Source: Thalassobius vesicularis (GTDB lineage Bacteria > Pseudomonadota > Alphaproteobacteria > Rhodobacterales > Rhodobacteraceae). From it: a stretch of DNA of 64,000 nt. The DNA lies in assembly GCF_004799325.1 (NCBI RefSeq), contig NZ_SSMD01000004.1:1-64000 (forward strand), in the 5' to 3' direction. This document shows positions 1-8,463 of this stretch, piece by piece. The translations under genes and the position numbers were made by a program. The notes below the pieces were generated by a model, which ran no database searches, was not told the DNA's origin, and saw nothing but the letters and a program-made list of their open reading frames with translations. How positions within the stretch are numbered: position 1 is the first letter of the stretch; each line of letters opens with the position of its first letter.

Positions 1-422
1 TGGTCGCCGCGATGGAGGTCCCGCCCGAGAAGGTCTCGGCCTATGGCGTGCTGGACGTGGATCAGGACATGGGCTCGGTCGTGTCGGTCAAGGGCATGGT
101 CGAGAAACCCGCCCCCGGCACCGAGCCGTCGAACCTGGCGGTGATCGGGCGCTACATCCTGTCCCCTAACGTGCTGACCAACCTGGACAATCAGGAAACC
201 GGCGCGGGCGGAGAAATCCAGCTGACCGACGCGATCGCCCGGGAAATCACCCAGGGGCACGGCGTCTACGGCCTGCGGTTCCGCGGAGAACGCTTCGATT
301 GCGGCTCCAAGGCGGGCTTCCTACAGGCGACTGTAGCCTTCGGCCTGTCGCGCGACGACCTGCGCGACGAGCTGATGGACTACCTGCAAATCGCCACTCA
401 AATCTCCAGGGCCGCGCAGTAA
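1..422 (+). CDS. galU: UTP--glucose-1-phosphate uridylyltransferase, C-terminal part (5' truncated by window edge)
   Basis: The reading frame is open from base 3 and ends at TAA 420-422, so only about the last 140 residues are present. Visible GalU features are the block VEKPAPGTEPSNLAVIGRYI, then the segment around GAGGEIQLTDAI, and RFDCGSKAGFLQATVAFGL near the C-terminus. These are the conserved C-terminal parts of bacterial GalU, which makes UDP-glucose from UTP and glucose-1-phosphate in the cytoplasm. UDP-glucose feeds the glycosyltransferases that follow on the same strand, so the context fits polysaccharide synthesis. The true start lies outside the window. Confidence 0.93.
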   Translation, partial: VAAMEVPPEKVSAYGVLDVDQDMGSVVSVKGMVEKPAPGTEPSNLAVIGRYILSPNVLTNLDNQETGAGGEIQLTDAIAREITQGHGVYGLRFRGERFDCGSKAGFLQATVAFGLSRDDLRDELMDYLQIATQISRAAQ

Positions 423-493
423 GGTATTTCGGGTTTGCGTTTGGGCCGTCCTTGGCTAGCCTGCCGGGAACGGCCACCAACGCGCTGCCCCAA

Positions 494-1699
494 ATGCAAC
501 CTGCTGCCCGCCTTTTGGATGTCACACGCCTGGCGCGCCGCGCCGGGCGTGTCCTGACGGGCGTTGACCGGGTCGAACTGGCCTATCTACGGGCCTTGCT
601 GGACCGGGCAGAACCTGTGTTCGGTCTGACCCGAACGCGGCTGGGCTATGTGTTGCTGGACCGTCAGGGGCTTTCGGGGTTTTCCCAACGGCTGACCGGG
701 GCGGTGGACTGGGGTGCGACCGATCGCCTGTCCGCCGTGATGCGCGGCATGGAGGAACAGCAGAAACGGGTCGAGTCGGACCTGCGGCGACTGGCGTTGG
801 CCCGCTGTCTGCCGCCGCGTCTGGCGCGGATGCTGGCCACGCATCTGCCGAAAGGGTCGGCTTATCTGAACGTGGGGCATTCAAACCTGACGGACCGGGT
901 CTTGTTCGCGGTCAAGCATGGGGCCGGGATGCGGATCGCGGTGATGATCCACGACACGATCCCGCTGGATTTCCCGCAGACCCAACGGCCCGAGACCAAG
1001 GGCGCGTTCCGGGAGATGCTGAAGCGCGTGCGGGCGAAGGCCGATCTGATCCTGTGCAACTCGGATCAGACACGCGCGGATGTGGTGCGCCATATGCAAG
1101 CTTGGGGGTCGGTCCCCGATCAGCTGGTCGCGCATCTGGGGGCCGATCTGGCGCAGGGTGAGCCGGTTTCGGTGGCCACCGCCCCCTACTTTGTCACGGT
1201 CGGGACGATCGAGCCGCGCAAGAACCACGCCCTGCTGCTGGAGCTGTGGGAGGAGATGGCGAAGGGCGCAGACTGCCCTCAGCTGGTCATTTGCGGGGCC
1301 CGTGGCTGGCGGAACGAGGCGTTTCTGGCGCGACTGGATGCCAGCCCGCTGCTGGGGGATCGCATTCTGGAATGCCCCGATCTGACCGACGGACAGATCA
1401 CCGCGCTGCTGCAGGGCAGTTGCGGGCTGCTGTTCCCGTCGCTGGCCGAGGGCTACGGCCTGCCGCCAATCGAGGCCGCGGCGCTGGGGGTGCCGGTGGT
1501 CTGTAATGACTTGCCGGTCTACCGAGAAATTCTGGGCGATATTCCCGTTTACGCAGGAATCGAGGATCGGTATCTTTGGCTCAGAACGATCAGGGGTATG
1601 ATGCAGGCCCCTCGGGCAGACGGGCAGACTGACGCGGCGCAGCGGTTTACGCCGCCAACGTGGCAGCAGCACTTCAACGCGGTATTAAGGCTGACGTGA
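494..1699 (+). CDS. Glycosyltransferase family 4 (group 1) protein
   Basis: About 401 residues. The C-terminal half has the GT-B donor-binding pattern of group 1 transferases: FVTVGTIEPRKNHALLLE, then LVICGARGW, then LLFPSLAEGYGLPPIEAAALGVPVV, whose E-x7-E element contacts the nucleotide sugar. The N-terminal half carries the IHDTIPL and LCNSDQTRADV segments typical of mannosyl- or rhamnosyl-type GT4 enzymes. I chose ATG 494 because translation further upstream would overlap galU and has no family similarity. No strong Shine-Dalgarno is visible, so the start is moderately certain. Donor and acceptor cannot be read from the sequence. It probably acts at the cytoplasmic face in surface-glycan assembly. 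Confidence 0.88.
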   Translation: MQPAARLLDVTRLARRAGRVLTGVDRVELAYLRALLDRAEPVFGLTRTRLGYVLLDRQGLSGFSQRLTGAVDWGATDRLSAVMRGMEEQQKRVESDLRRLALARCLPPRLARMLATHLPKGSAYLNVGHSNLTDRVLFAVKHGAGMRIAVMIHDTIPLDFPQTQRPETKGAFREMLKRVRAKADLILCNSDQTRADVVRHMQAWGSVPDQLVAHLGADLAQGEPVSVATAPYFVTVGTIEPRKNHALLLELWEEMAKGADCPQLVICGARGWRNEAFLARLDASPLLGDRILECPDLTDGQITALLQGSCGLLFPSLAEGYGLPPIEAAALGVPVVCNDLPVYREILGDIPVYAGIEDRYLWLRTIRGMMQAPRADGQTDAAQRFTPPTWQQHFNAVLRLT

Positions 1700-1745
1700 T
1701 ACCCGCGGTCCGACACCCAGAGAACGGCACGGGCAGGAGGGACGG

Positions 1746-2756
1746 TTGAGCTGGCGGGACACATATCGACGACGCCTGATGCGCAAGCGCTACCTGATCC
1801 GTGCTTTCCGCAAACGGCGAGAGCTGAGCGTCGTTGCCGACCGGACCAGCGCGATCAAACCCGGGGATATCCTGCTGTTCTCGACCCAGCGGAACGAGAA
1901 AATCCGGCTGCCCTATTTCCTGAAATATTACCGCGATCTGGGCGTGAACCACTTTCTGATGGTGGATAACGACAGCTCGGACGGGTCTGCCCGGTATCTG
2001 GGAGATCAGCCCGATGTCTCGGTCTGGCGGACGGGGGCCAGCTATAAACGGTCGCGGTTCGGGGTGGATTGGCTGAACTGGCTGCAATTCAAGTACGGCC
2101 ATGATCATTGGGTTCTGGTCGTCGATCCAGACGAATTCCTGGTCTATCCGTTCTGTGACACACGGCCGTTGCGGGCGCTGACGGATTGGCTGGACGCGTC
2201 CTCGATCAAGTCGTTCAGCGCGATGTTGCTGGACATGTACCCCAAGGGCCGCATCGACGCGCAACCCTATCAAGAGGGGCAGAACCCGCTGGAGATTGCC
2301 AGCTGGTTCGACGCGGGGAACTACACCTACAAGAAGAACGCGTTCTTCGGGAACCTGTGGATCCAGGGCGGCCCCAGAACGCGGATCTTCTTTGCCGACA
2401 CCCCGGCAAAGGCCCCGGCGCTGAACAAGATTCCGCTGGTCAAATGGGACCGGAAATACGCGTTCATCAGCTCGACCCACATGATGCTGCCGCGTGGTCT
2501 GAACCAGGTCTATGACGAGTGGGGTGGCGAAAAGGCCAGCGGCGCGCTGCTGCACACGAAATTCCTGGACACATTCACCGTCAAGGCCGCCGAGGAACTG
2601 ACGCGCCAGCAGCATTACGCGGCCAGCATGGAATACAAAGCCTATGCCGAGCAGCTGAAAGACAACCCCGATCTGTGGTGCCGCTTCTCGGAGAAGTACA
2701 TCAACTGGCGACAGCTTGAGATTCTGGGCCTGATGTCCAAGGGGAACTGGGCATGA
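1746..2756 (+). CDS. Glycosyltransferase family 2-like protein (Glyco_tranf_2_4 type)
   Basis: 336 residues. The start is TTG 1746, supported by AGGAGG at 1735-1740. The core has a GT-A-like layout: LLFSTQRNEKIRLPYFLKYY, then FLMVDNDSSDGS (nucleotide-sugar aspartates), then VLVVDPDEFLVYPF (a DxD-like DPDE motif). A later HMMLPRG segment could be the catalytic or product-side histidine region. This is the pattern of the family 2-type transferases that appear as 'glycosyltransferase family 2' in roseobacters. The stop overlaps the next start (ATGA), so translation is coupled. A distant paralogue sits at 47833-48840. The sugar transferred is unknown. Confidence 0.85.
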   Translation: MSWRDTYRRRLMRKRYLIRAFRKRRELSVVADRTSAIKPGDILLFSTQRNEKIRLPYFLKYYRDLGVNHFLMVDNDSSDGSARYLGDQPDVSVWRTGASYKRSRFGVDWLNWLQFKYGHDHWVLVVDPDEFLVYPFCDTRPLRALTDWLDASSIKSFSAMLLDMYPKGRIDAQPYQEGQNPLEIASWFDAGNYTYKKNAFFGNLWIQGGPRTRIFFADTPAKAPALNKIPLVKWDRKYAFISSTHMMLPRGLNQVYDEWGGEKASGALLHTKFLDTFTVKAAEELTRQQHYAASMEYKAYAEQLKDNPDLWCRFSEKYINWRQLEILGLMSKGNWA

Positions 2757-4453
2757 ACTCGGTCGGGGTCATCATGCTGGTGCACACCGCCCTTGGCCGG
2801 GCCGAGCAGGTGGCGCGGCATTGGGCGGCGGGCGGGTGCCCGGTGGTGATCCATGTGGACCGCAAGGTTGATCGGCGGACCTACAACACCTTCGTCAAGG
2901 CGCTGTCGGATTTGCCGGATGTACGGTTCTCGCACCGGCATGCGTGCGAATGGGGGACATGGGGGATCGTGGCTGCCTCGCAGGCCGCGGCCGAGACGTT
3001 GCTGGGCCATTACCCCGATGTGCGGCACGTCTACCTGTCCTCGGGCTCGTGCCTGCCGTTGCGCCCGGTGGCCGAGCTGAAAACCTATCTGGACGCCCGC
3101 CCCGACACCGACTTCATCGAAAGCGCCACGACGGCGGACGTGCCCTGGACGGTCGGCGGACTGGATATGGAGCGGTTCACGATGCGCTTTCCGTTCTCGT
3201 GGAAACGCCACCGCCCACTGTTCGATGCCTATGTGAACCTGCAACGCAAACTGGGGTTCAAGCGCCGCATTCCCAACGGGATCACCCCGCATATGGGCAG
3301 CCAGTGGTGGTGCCTGACTCGGCGTACGCTGACCGCGATCCTGATGGACACCGACCGGCCGGAATATGACGAGTATTTCCAAAAGGTCTGGATCCCCGAC
3401 GAAAGCTATTTCCAGACCTTGGCGCGGCTGCATTCGAAAAGGATCGAGAGCCGCTCTCTGACCCTGTCGAAGTTCGATTTTCAGGGCAAGCCGCACATCT
3501 TTTATGACGATCACCTGCAATTGCTGCGTCGGTCGGATTGCTTCGTGGCCCGGAAAATCTGGCCCCACGCGGATCGCCTGTACGAGGCGTTCCTGACCGA
3601 TGCCGACGGACGCGGCAAGATGGCGGAACCCCAGCCCGGCAAGATCGACCGCATCTTCGCCAAGGCGGTCGAGCGGCGCACGCGTGGGCGGCCGGGGTTG
3701 ATCATGCAAAGCCGCAAGCCGAACGAAGGCTGGGAAAACGGCGTCACGGCGGGCCGGTATTCGGTGTTCCAGGGCTTTGCCGATCTGTTCGAGGATTTCA
3801 ACGACTGGCTGGTGCGGGCCACCGATACCCGCGTGCATGGCCATCTTTTTGCGCCCGAGCGGGCCGAGTTCGCGGATGGCCAGACAGTGATGAGCGGGGC
3901 GCTGTCGGATGTCGCCTCGGTTCGGGATTACGACCCGCAGGCGTTTCTGATCAACCTGATCTGGAACACCCGGGGCGAGCGGCAATGCTGGCAATTCGGC
4001 CCGGCGGACAAGCAGCCGATCGGCTGGTTCATCGCCAAGGACCCGAACGCGCAAATCTCGGTCATTAGCGGCGCCTGGGCGGTGCCCTTGTTCCGGTCGG
4101 GCAAGGATTTCGCCGAGCTGCGCAAGGAAGCCGCGCAATTGCAGAAGGTCGAGGCGGAGTTTCTGAACTCTTTGCGCTCGCCCTACACCAAGGCGCGTAT
4201 CCGTATCTGGACGATGGCCGAGTTCATCGAATCCCCGATGGAGCCGCTGCAGACGATCATCGACGAGATCGGCTCGAAGCGGATCACTCGGTTGACCGAG
4301 GCGCCGCGGATGACCGACCTGAAAGGGTTCGGGCAATTCCTGCAAAACCTGAAGAACCAGGGCATGCACCCCTATCTGATGGGCGATTTCCCGATTGATC
4401 AGGACCCGGTGCCGACGAACACCCTGACCCGTAAACCTTATCTAGTGCGCTGA
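2753..4453 (+). CDS. Core-2/I-branching-type beta-1,6-N-acetylglucosaminyltransferase-like protein (GT14) with long C-terminal extension
   Basis: 566 residues, overlapping the previous stop by 4 bases. Residues 1-265 look like the Core-2/I-branching (GT14) fold: an N-terminal VIMLVHTALGRAEQVARHW, then VIHVDRKVD, HVYLSSGSCLPLRPVAEL, HMGSQWWCLTRRT and WIPDESYFQTLA. The DES motif matches the family's acidic catalytic region. The remaining roughly 300 residues, rich in acidic and aromatic residues, are outside the usual GT14 domain and I do not recognise them; related roseobacter proteins share such an extension. There is no signal peptide. The likely role is branching of a surface glycan; donor and acceptor are inferred from the family only. 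Confidence 0.85.
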   Translation: MNSVGVIMLVHTALGRAEQVARHWAAGGCPVVIHVDRKVDRRTYNTFVKALSDLPDVRFSHRHACEWGTWGIVAASQAAAETLLGHYPDVRHVYLSSGSCLPLRPVAELKTYLDARPDTDFIESATTADVPWTVGGLDMERFTMRFPFSWKRHRPLFDAYVNLQRKLGFKRRIPNGITPHMGSQWWCLTRRTLTAILMDTDRPEYDEYFQKVWIPDESYFQTLARLHSKRIESRSLTLSKFDFQGKPHIFYDDHLQLLRRSDCFVARKIWPHADRLYEAFLTDADGRGKMAEPQPGKIDRIFAKAVERRTRGRPGLIMQSRKPNEGWENGVTAGRYSVFQGFADLFEDFNDWLVRATDTRVHGHLFAPERAEFADGQTVMSGALSDVASVRDYDPQAFLINLIWNTRGERQCWQFGPADKQPIGWFIAKDPNAQISVISGAWAVPLFRSGKDFAELRKEAAQLQKVEAEFLNSLRSPYTKARIRIWTMAEFIESPMEPLQTIIDEIGSKRITRLTEAPRMTDLKGFGQFLQNLKNQGMHPYLMGDFPIDQDPVPTNTLTRKPYLVR

Positions 4454-4459
4454 GGACCC

Positions 4460-5893
4460 ATGACCCGAAAGTTCGACTACTTCGTGATGTTTGCCGAAAT
4501 GCGCACCGGATCGAATTTTCTGGAGACGAACCTGAACGCCTATCCGGGTCTGTTCTGCCACGGAGAGGCGTTCAACCCGCATTTCATCGGCTACCCCAAC
4601 CGGGATGCGTTGCTGGGGTTCACCCAGTCCCAGCGTGAAAGCGACCCGTTCCAGCTGTTGCAAGCGGTGCGCGATCAGCAGGAGGGGCTGCACGGGTTCC
4701 GGTATTTCCACGACCACGACCCGCGTATTCTGGACACGATGCTGAACGACCCGCGTTGTGCCAAGATCGTGCTGACGCGCAACCCGGCCGAAAGCTATGT
4801 CAGCTGGAAGATCGCGCAATCGACCGGGCAGTGGAAGCTGACCAACGTCAAGCGGCGCAAGGGCGGGACGGCTGTGTACTCGGATCAGGAGTTCGAGGCG
4901 CACCTGGCTGCATTGCAAGGGTTCCAGCTGAAGATCCTCAACGCTCTGCAGGTCAGCGGCCAGACGGCATTCTATTTGGATTACGAGGACTTGCAGGATC
5001 TGGGCGTCATCAACGGGCTGGCCAATTGGCTGGGCATTGATGAGCGGCTGGACGGGCTGGATGAAAGCCTTAAAAAGCAGAACCCAGAGCCGCTGGCCGA
5101 GAAGGTCGAGAATTTCGGAGAGATGGAGCGCGCGCTGTCTGGCCTTGACCGCTTCAACCTGACTCGCACCCCGAATTTCGAGCCGCGCCGGGGGGCTGCC
5201 GTGCCGGGTTACATAGCCTGCGCCCAGTCCGCGTTGCTGTACATGCCCGTGCCCGGTGGGCCGGTGCCGCAGGTGGCGCAGTGGATGGCTGATCTGGACG
5301 GCGGGCAGGATGTTCAGGACGGGTTCACCCAGAAAACCCTGCGGCAGTGGCGCTCGGATCATGCGGGGTTTCGCAGCTTTACGGTGCTCCGTCATCCGGT
5401 CGCGCGGGCGCATCATGTGTTCTGTTCGCGCATTCTGAATGACGGCCCGGGGTCGTTCCCGCGTATCCGCAAGATGCTGTGCCATCTGTATGGTCTGCCG
5501 CTGCCGCAATCGGGGATACCCGATGGGTATGACGCGGCCCGCCACCGCGAGGCGTTCCTGGCGTTCCTGTCCTTCGTTCAGGACAACCTGCAAGGCCAGA
5601 CCAGCAGCCGGTTGGACCCGAACTGGGCCAGCCAGTCCGAGATTCTGGCGGGATTCGCGGGGATCGGTCAGCCGGATTTCGTGCTGCGCGAAGGGGAAAT
5701 GCCGCAGATGCTGCCGCTGCTGGCGGCGCAGGTCCGGCGGGCGGATGCGCCGACCCCAGCGATGGCCGGAGCGGACGAGCCATTTGCGCTGGCCGAGATC
5801 TACGATGAGGAGGTCGAGGCAAAGGCGCGTTCAGCCTATAGCCGCGACTACCTGCGATTTGGCTTTGGGGATTGGAGCGATCAGGCCGCCTGA
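4460..5893 (+). CDS. Sulfotransferase-like protein with two sulfotransferase-type regions
   Basis: 477 residues, starting 6 bases after the previous stop. The N-terminal region has a 5'-phosphosulfate-binding loop (AEMRTGSNFLETNL, residues 12-25) and a 3'-phosphate-binding motif (KIVLTRNPAESYVS, about 102-114), as in Stf0-type PAPS-dependent sulfotransferases. A second region begins near residue 250 and has a separate 3'-phosphate-type motif (FTVLRHPVARAHHVF, about 307-321) followed by DPNWASQ and DFVLREGEM, reminiscent of carbohydrate sulfotransferases. The expected 5' loop of this second region is degenerate. Downstream of three glycosyltransferases, it probably sulfates the glycan or a lipid head group. 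Its 3' end overlaps the convergent ptsN by 13 bases. Confidence 0.82.
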   Translation: MTRKFDYFVMFAEMRTGSNFLETNLNAYPGLFCHGEAFNPHFIGYPNRDALLGFTQSQRESDPFQLLQAVRDQQEGLHGFRYFHDHDPRILDTMLNDPRCAKIVLTRNPAESYVSWKIAQSTGQWKLTNVKRRKGGTAVYSDQEFEAHLAALQGFQLKILNALQVSGQTAFYLDYEDLQDLGVINGLANWLGIDERLDGLDESLKKQNPEPLAEKVENFGEMERALSGLDRFNLTRTPNFEPRRGAAVPGYIACAQSALLYMPVPGGPVPQVAQWMADLDGGQDVQDGFTQKTLRQWRSDHAGFRSFTVLRHPVARAHHVFCSRILNDGPGSFPRIRKMLCHLYGLPLPQSGIPDGYDAARHREAFLAFLSFVQDNLQGQTSSRLDPNWASQSEILAGFAGIGQPDFVLREGEMPQMLPLLAAQVRRADAPTPAMAGADEPFALAEIYDEEVEAKARSAYSRDYLRFGFGDWSDQAA

Positions 5894-6345
5894 ACCGAGT
5901 GGTTCTCGGTCAGGATGGCGTACAGGGTCGCCGGGTCGCTGTTGGCGCGCAGCTTGGCGCAGAGCGACGCCTCGCGCAGGGTGCGGGACACCAGCGCCAA
6001 GGCTTTCAGGTGCTCGACACCTGCGTCTTCGGGGGCAAACAGGGCGAACACCAGATCAACCGGCTGACGATCAACCGAGTCGAAATCAATCGGCTTTTCC
6101 AGCAGAAGAAACGCGCCAACGACCGCTTCCAGGCCCGGCATGCGGGCGTGGGGCAGTGCAACACCTTGGCCCACACCAGTTGGGCCAAGGCTTTCGCGTT
6201 CCAGCAGCGCCTCGACCGCGGCCGGGGCGCTGAGGCCGTACGCAGAGTAAGCAAGGTCACCCAGATCCTGTAAAAGACGCTTCTTGCTGGAGGCCGAAGA
6301 AACAACTTTCACGGCCTCGGGCTTGAGGATGTTCGTCAGGTTCAT
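5881..6345 (-). CDS. ptsN: PTS IIA-like nitrogen-regulatory protein PtsN (EIIA-Ntr)
   Basis: 154 residues, a single EIIA domain of the fructose/mannitol type. The phosphorylatable histidine is H66 in GVALPHARMPG. Other conserved parts are LLLEKPIDFDSVDRQPVDLVF and HLKALALVSRTLRE. It works in the cytoplasm as the terminal phospho-acceptor of the nitrogen PTS, regulating metabolism by binding partners rather than carrying sugar. It lies 42 bases downstream of hpf on the same strand, as in the classical lptB-rpoN-hpf-ptsN order, but no rpoN is present here. Confidence 0.95.
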   Translation of the reverse strand: MNLTNILKPEAVKVVSSASSKKRLLQDLGDLAYSAYGLSAPAAVEALLERESLGPTGVGQGVALPHARMPGLEAVVGAFLLLEKPIDFDSVDRQPVDLVFALFAPEDAGVEHLKALALVSRTLREASLCAKLRANSDPATLYAILTENHSVQAA

Positions 6346-6387
6346 ATTGGGTTCGTTGCTCCGAAAACGGGATGTTTCCCGATCACC

Positions 6388-6957
6388 TCATTGCTGCGGA
6401 TCGATCCAGCCGATGTTGCCGTCTTCCCGGCGATACACCACGTTCACTCCGCTTTTTGCCTCATTCCGGAAAACCAGAACCGGTGCGCCTGCCAATTCCA
6501 TTTGCATCACCGCTTCACCAACGGACAAAGACGGGATCTTGGTTTCCATCTCGGCCACGATGATCGGCTGCAGGCTGCTTGGTTCCGAATCCTCATCGGC
6601 TTCGTCCGACGCGAGGATATAAGACGCCGCGCCGAAAAGTTCAACAGGCTCCTCGCGGTCGCGGTGGTGATCCTTCAGGCGACGCTTGTAGCGGCGCAGC
6701 TGCTTCTCCATTTTTTCGCAGCAGCTTTCGAAAGCGGCGTAAATTTCGTGGGCGTGACCCTTGGCCTGAGCAGTCAGACCGGTGGATAGATGCACGGTGG
6801 CTTCGCAGACGAACTCGCTGGCGGATTTCGAGAAGATGACGTTCGCGTCGGTCGGGCGCTCTGCGTATTTCTTGACCGCGGCGCCCAGCTCTTCCTTGAC
6901 GTGGGTTTGCAGTGCCTCACCGATATCGATCTGCTTTCCACTGATTTGATAGCGCAT
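6388..6957 (-). CDS. hpf: Ribosome hibernation promoting factor, long form (HPF/RaiA family)
   Basis: About 189 residues. The N-terminal S30AE domain (residues 1-110: MRYQISGKQIDIGEAL, then AEATVHLSTGLTAQAKG-like strands and the basic helix KQLRRYKRRLKDHH) is followed by a linker and a C-terminal dimerisation domain (MSVGEAVMQMELAGAPVLVF-like, ending VVYRREDGNIGWIDPQ). This is the long HPF that forms 100S ribosome dimers in stationary phase. I chose ATG 6957 over the in-frame ATG at 6978 because AAAGGAG sits 6-7 bases before it. The gene is followed by ptsN. Confidence 0.94.
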   Translation of the reverse strand: MRYQISGKQIDIGEALQTHVKEELGAAVKKYAERPTDANVIFSKSASEFVCEATVHLSTGLTAQAKGHAHEIYAAFESCCEKMEKQLRRYKRRLKDHHRDREEPVELFGAASYILASDEADEDSEPSSLQPIIVAEMETKIPSLSVGEAVMQMELAGAPVLVFRNEAKSGVNVVYRREDGNIGWIDPQQ

Positions 6958-7205
6958 CTTGTCTCCTTTGCGTGACAAATCGGGGTTTATCCGGGCGCGC
7001 GTCGCCCCCGGTTTTATTATGCCCGAATGCTGGAATTCGACATTACATGGGCTTGATCGCGGCCCGGCCTTGGCAAGAAGACCATCAGCGTCAGCGATGC
7101 GAGAACCATGAATGTCATGCCCCCATTTGAGGCGAGTCGCGGGGTCTCTGTCAATTGATCTTGGGAAAATATTTGTGCCGCAATCGACGGGTTCGCGCGC
7201 GATCT
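6958..7205. other. Gap between lptB and hpf, no gene seen
   Basis: Roughly 250 bases with no supported reading frame on either strand. In Escherichia coli rpoN lies at this point; nothing resembling it, nor a remnant, is visible. On the minus strand TTGACA (complement of 7149-7154) could be the -35 of an hpf promoter, with a weak TCAAAT about 18 bases on. A GC-rich hairpin followed by TTTTATTA near 6990-7020 is also present. Confidence 0.4.
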
Positions 7206-7964
7206 TTAGGAGATGCGGAAGTTGTCGCCCAGATAGACACGGCGGACGTTTTCGTTTTCCACTACATCCGCAGGGGTGCCCGACATCAGCACCTGACCGT
7301 CGTGCAGGATATAGGCGCGGTCGACGATTTCCAGCGTTTCGCGGACGTTGTGATCGGTGATCAGAACGCCGATGCCGCGTTTTTTCAGGTCGGCCACCAG
7401 ATGGCGGATATCGCCCACGCTGATCGGGTCGACCCCGGCAAAGGGTTCGTCCAGCAGCAGGTATTTCGGGTTGGCGGCCAGGCAGCGGGCGATCTCGACC
7501 CGGCGGCGTTCACCGCCTGACAGGGCCAGCGCGGGGGCGCGGCGCAAATGCTCGATCGAGAACTCGCCCAGCAGCTCCTCCAGCCGTTCGCGGCGCTTGT
7601 GGCGGTCCTTTTCCGAGATATCCAGAATCGCGCCGATATTGTCCTCGACGTTCATGCCGCGGAAGATCGACATCTCTTGCGGCAGATAGCCGATGCCCAT
7701 CTTGGCGCGGCGATACATCGGCAGGGTGGTGATGTCGCGGCCGTCCACGGTGACCTGTCCCGCCTCGGCATAGACCAGCCCCGCGATCATGTAGAAGGTC
7801 GTGGATTTGCCTGACCCGTTCGGACCCAGCAGGGCGACGACCTCGCCGCGGTTCAGCTCCATGCTGAAGTCGCGGATCACCACACGCTTCTTGTAGCTTT
7901 TGCGCAGGTGGGTCACCCGCAGGCCCGAGGCCCCTTCGGTCACGTTCAGCTGCGGCTTGGCCAT
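7206..7964 (-). CDS. lptB: LPS export ABC transporter ATP-binding protein LptB
   Basis: 252 residues. Walker A is GPNGSGKST (47-55), the Q-loop is [15 protein letters not shown], the signature is [16 protein letters not shown], Walker B is [13 protein letters not shown], and the H-loop is [12 protein letters not shown]. The Q-loop and the D-loop sequence FAGVDPISV are specific to LptB rather than LivF-type ATPases. As a dimer it powers LptFG to move lipopolysaccharide out of the inner membrane. It follows lptA after 3 bases and is last in an rnd-lptC-lptA-lptB run. Confidence 0.96.
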   Translation of the reverse strand: MAKPQLNVTEGASGLRVTHLRKSYKKRVVIRDFSMELNRGEVVALLGPNGSGKSTTFYMIAGLVYAEAGQVTVDGRDITTLPMYRRAKMGIGYLPQEMSIFRGMNVEDNIGAILDISEKDRHKRRERLEELLGEFSIEHLRRAPALALSGGERRRVEIARCLAANPKYLLLDEPFAGVDPISVGDIRHLVADLKKRGIGVLITDHNVRETLEIVDRAYILHDGQVLMSGTPADVVENENVRRVYLGDNFRIS

Positions 7965-7967
7965 GGG

Positions 7968-8453
7968 TTATTCCTTGGTCTCAAGCGTGGTGCGGACGCG
8001 TCCGCCAACTTGCGCGGTGCCTGCGTCCAGATCAATGACCACACGTTCGCCGGAAATGACGTTCTGGCCCTGGGTGACCAGCACATTGCCCGTCAGCACC
8101 ACGGTCGCGGCGTCGATGTCGTAATCGGCCTGCGCGGCCTCGGCGGCGTCCTGGCCGCTGACCAGGGTCACGCCACCATCCGCCAGCAGGCGCAGGATCT
8201 TTTTCTTGTCCTCGGAATAGACGACGTGAACCTTGCCCGCGTTCAGCAGCATCTCGCCCTGAGAGATCTTCACGTTGCCGGTGAAGGTGGCGGTGCCGTC
8301 CTTCTGATCGACCGACAGCTCGTCCGCCTCGACCTGAACGGGCAGGTCGGACGTGTCGCGCGAGGTTCCAAAGGCCAGATCGCCAAAGGCCGGGCCGGAC
8401 AGCAAAGTGGCTGCCAAAGTGGTGCTGATGAAAAATTGGCGCAGCTTGAACAC
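7968..8453 (-). CDS. lptA: LPS transport periplasmic protein LptA (OstA-like)
   Basis: 161 residues. There is a signal peptide, MFKLRQFFISTTLAATLLSGPAFG, cut near residue 24. The body is a short OstA-type beta-jellyroll: LPVQVEADELSVDQKDGTATFTGNV at the start, a middle repeat DGGVTLVSGQDAAEAAQADYDI, and LTGNVLVTQGQNVISGERVVIDL. LptA polymerises into the periplasmic bridge that carries lipopolysaccharide from LptC to LptD. It sits between lptC and lptB with gaps of 10 and 3 bases, so the three genes are one transcription unit. Confidence 0.94.
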   Translation of the reverse strand: MFKLRQFFISTTLAATLLSGPAFGDLAFGTSRDTSDLPVQVEADELSVDQKDGTATFTGNVKISQGEMLLNAGKVHVVYSEDKKKILRLLADGGVTLVSGQDAAEAAQADYDIDAATVVLTGNVLVTQGQNVISGERVVIDLDAGTAQVGGRVRTTLETKE

Positions 8454-8463
8454 GCGGAAAATC

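Noticed and set aside
6988-7020. GC-rich hairpin with TTTTATT between hpf and lptB
   Set aside because: It would terminate plus-strand RNA, and no plus-strand gene precedes it; left as unexplained rather than called a terminator.
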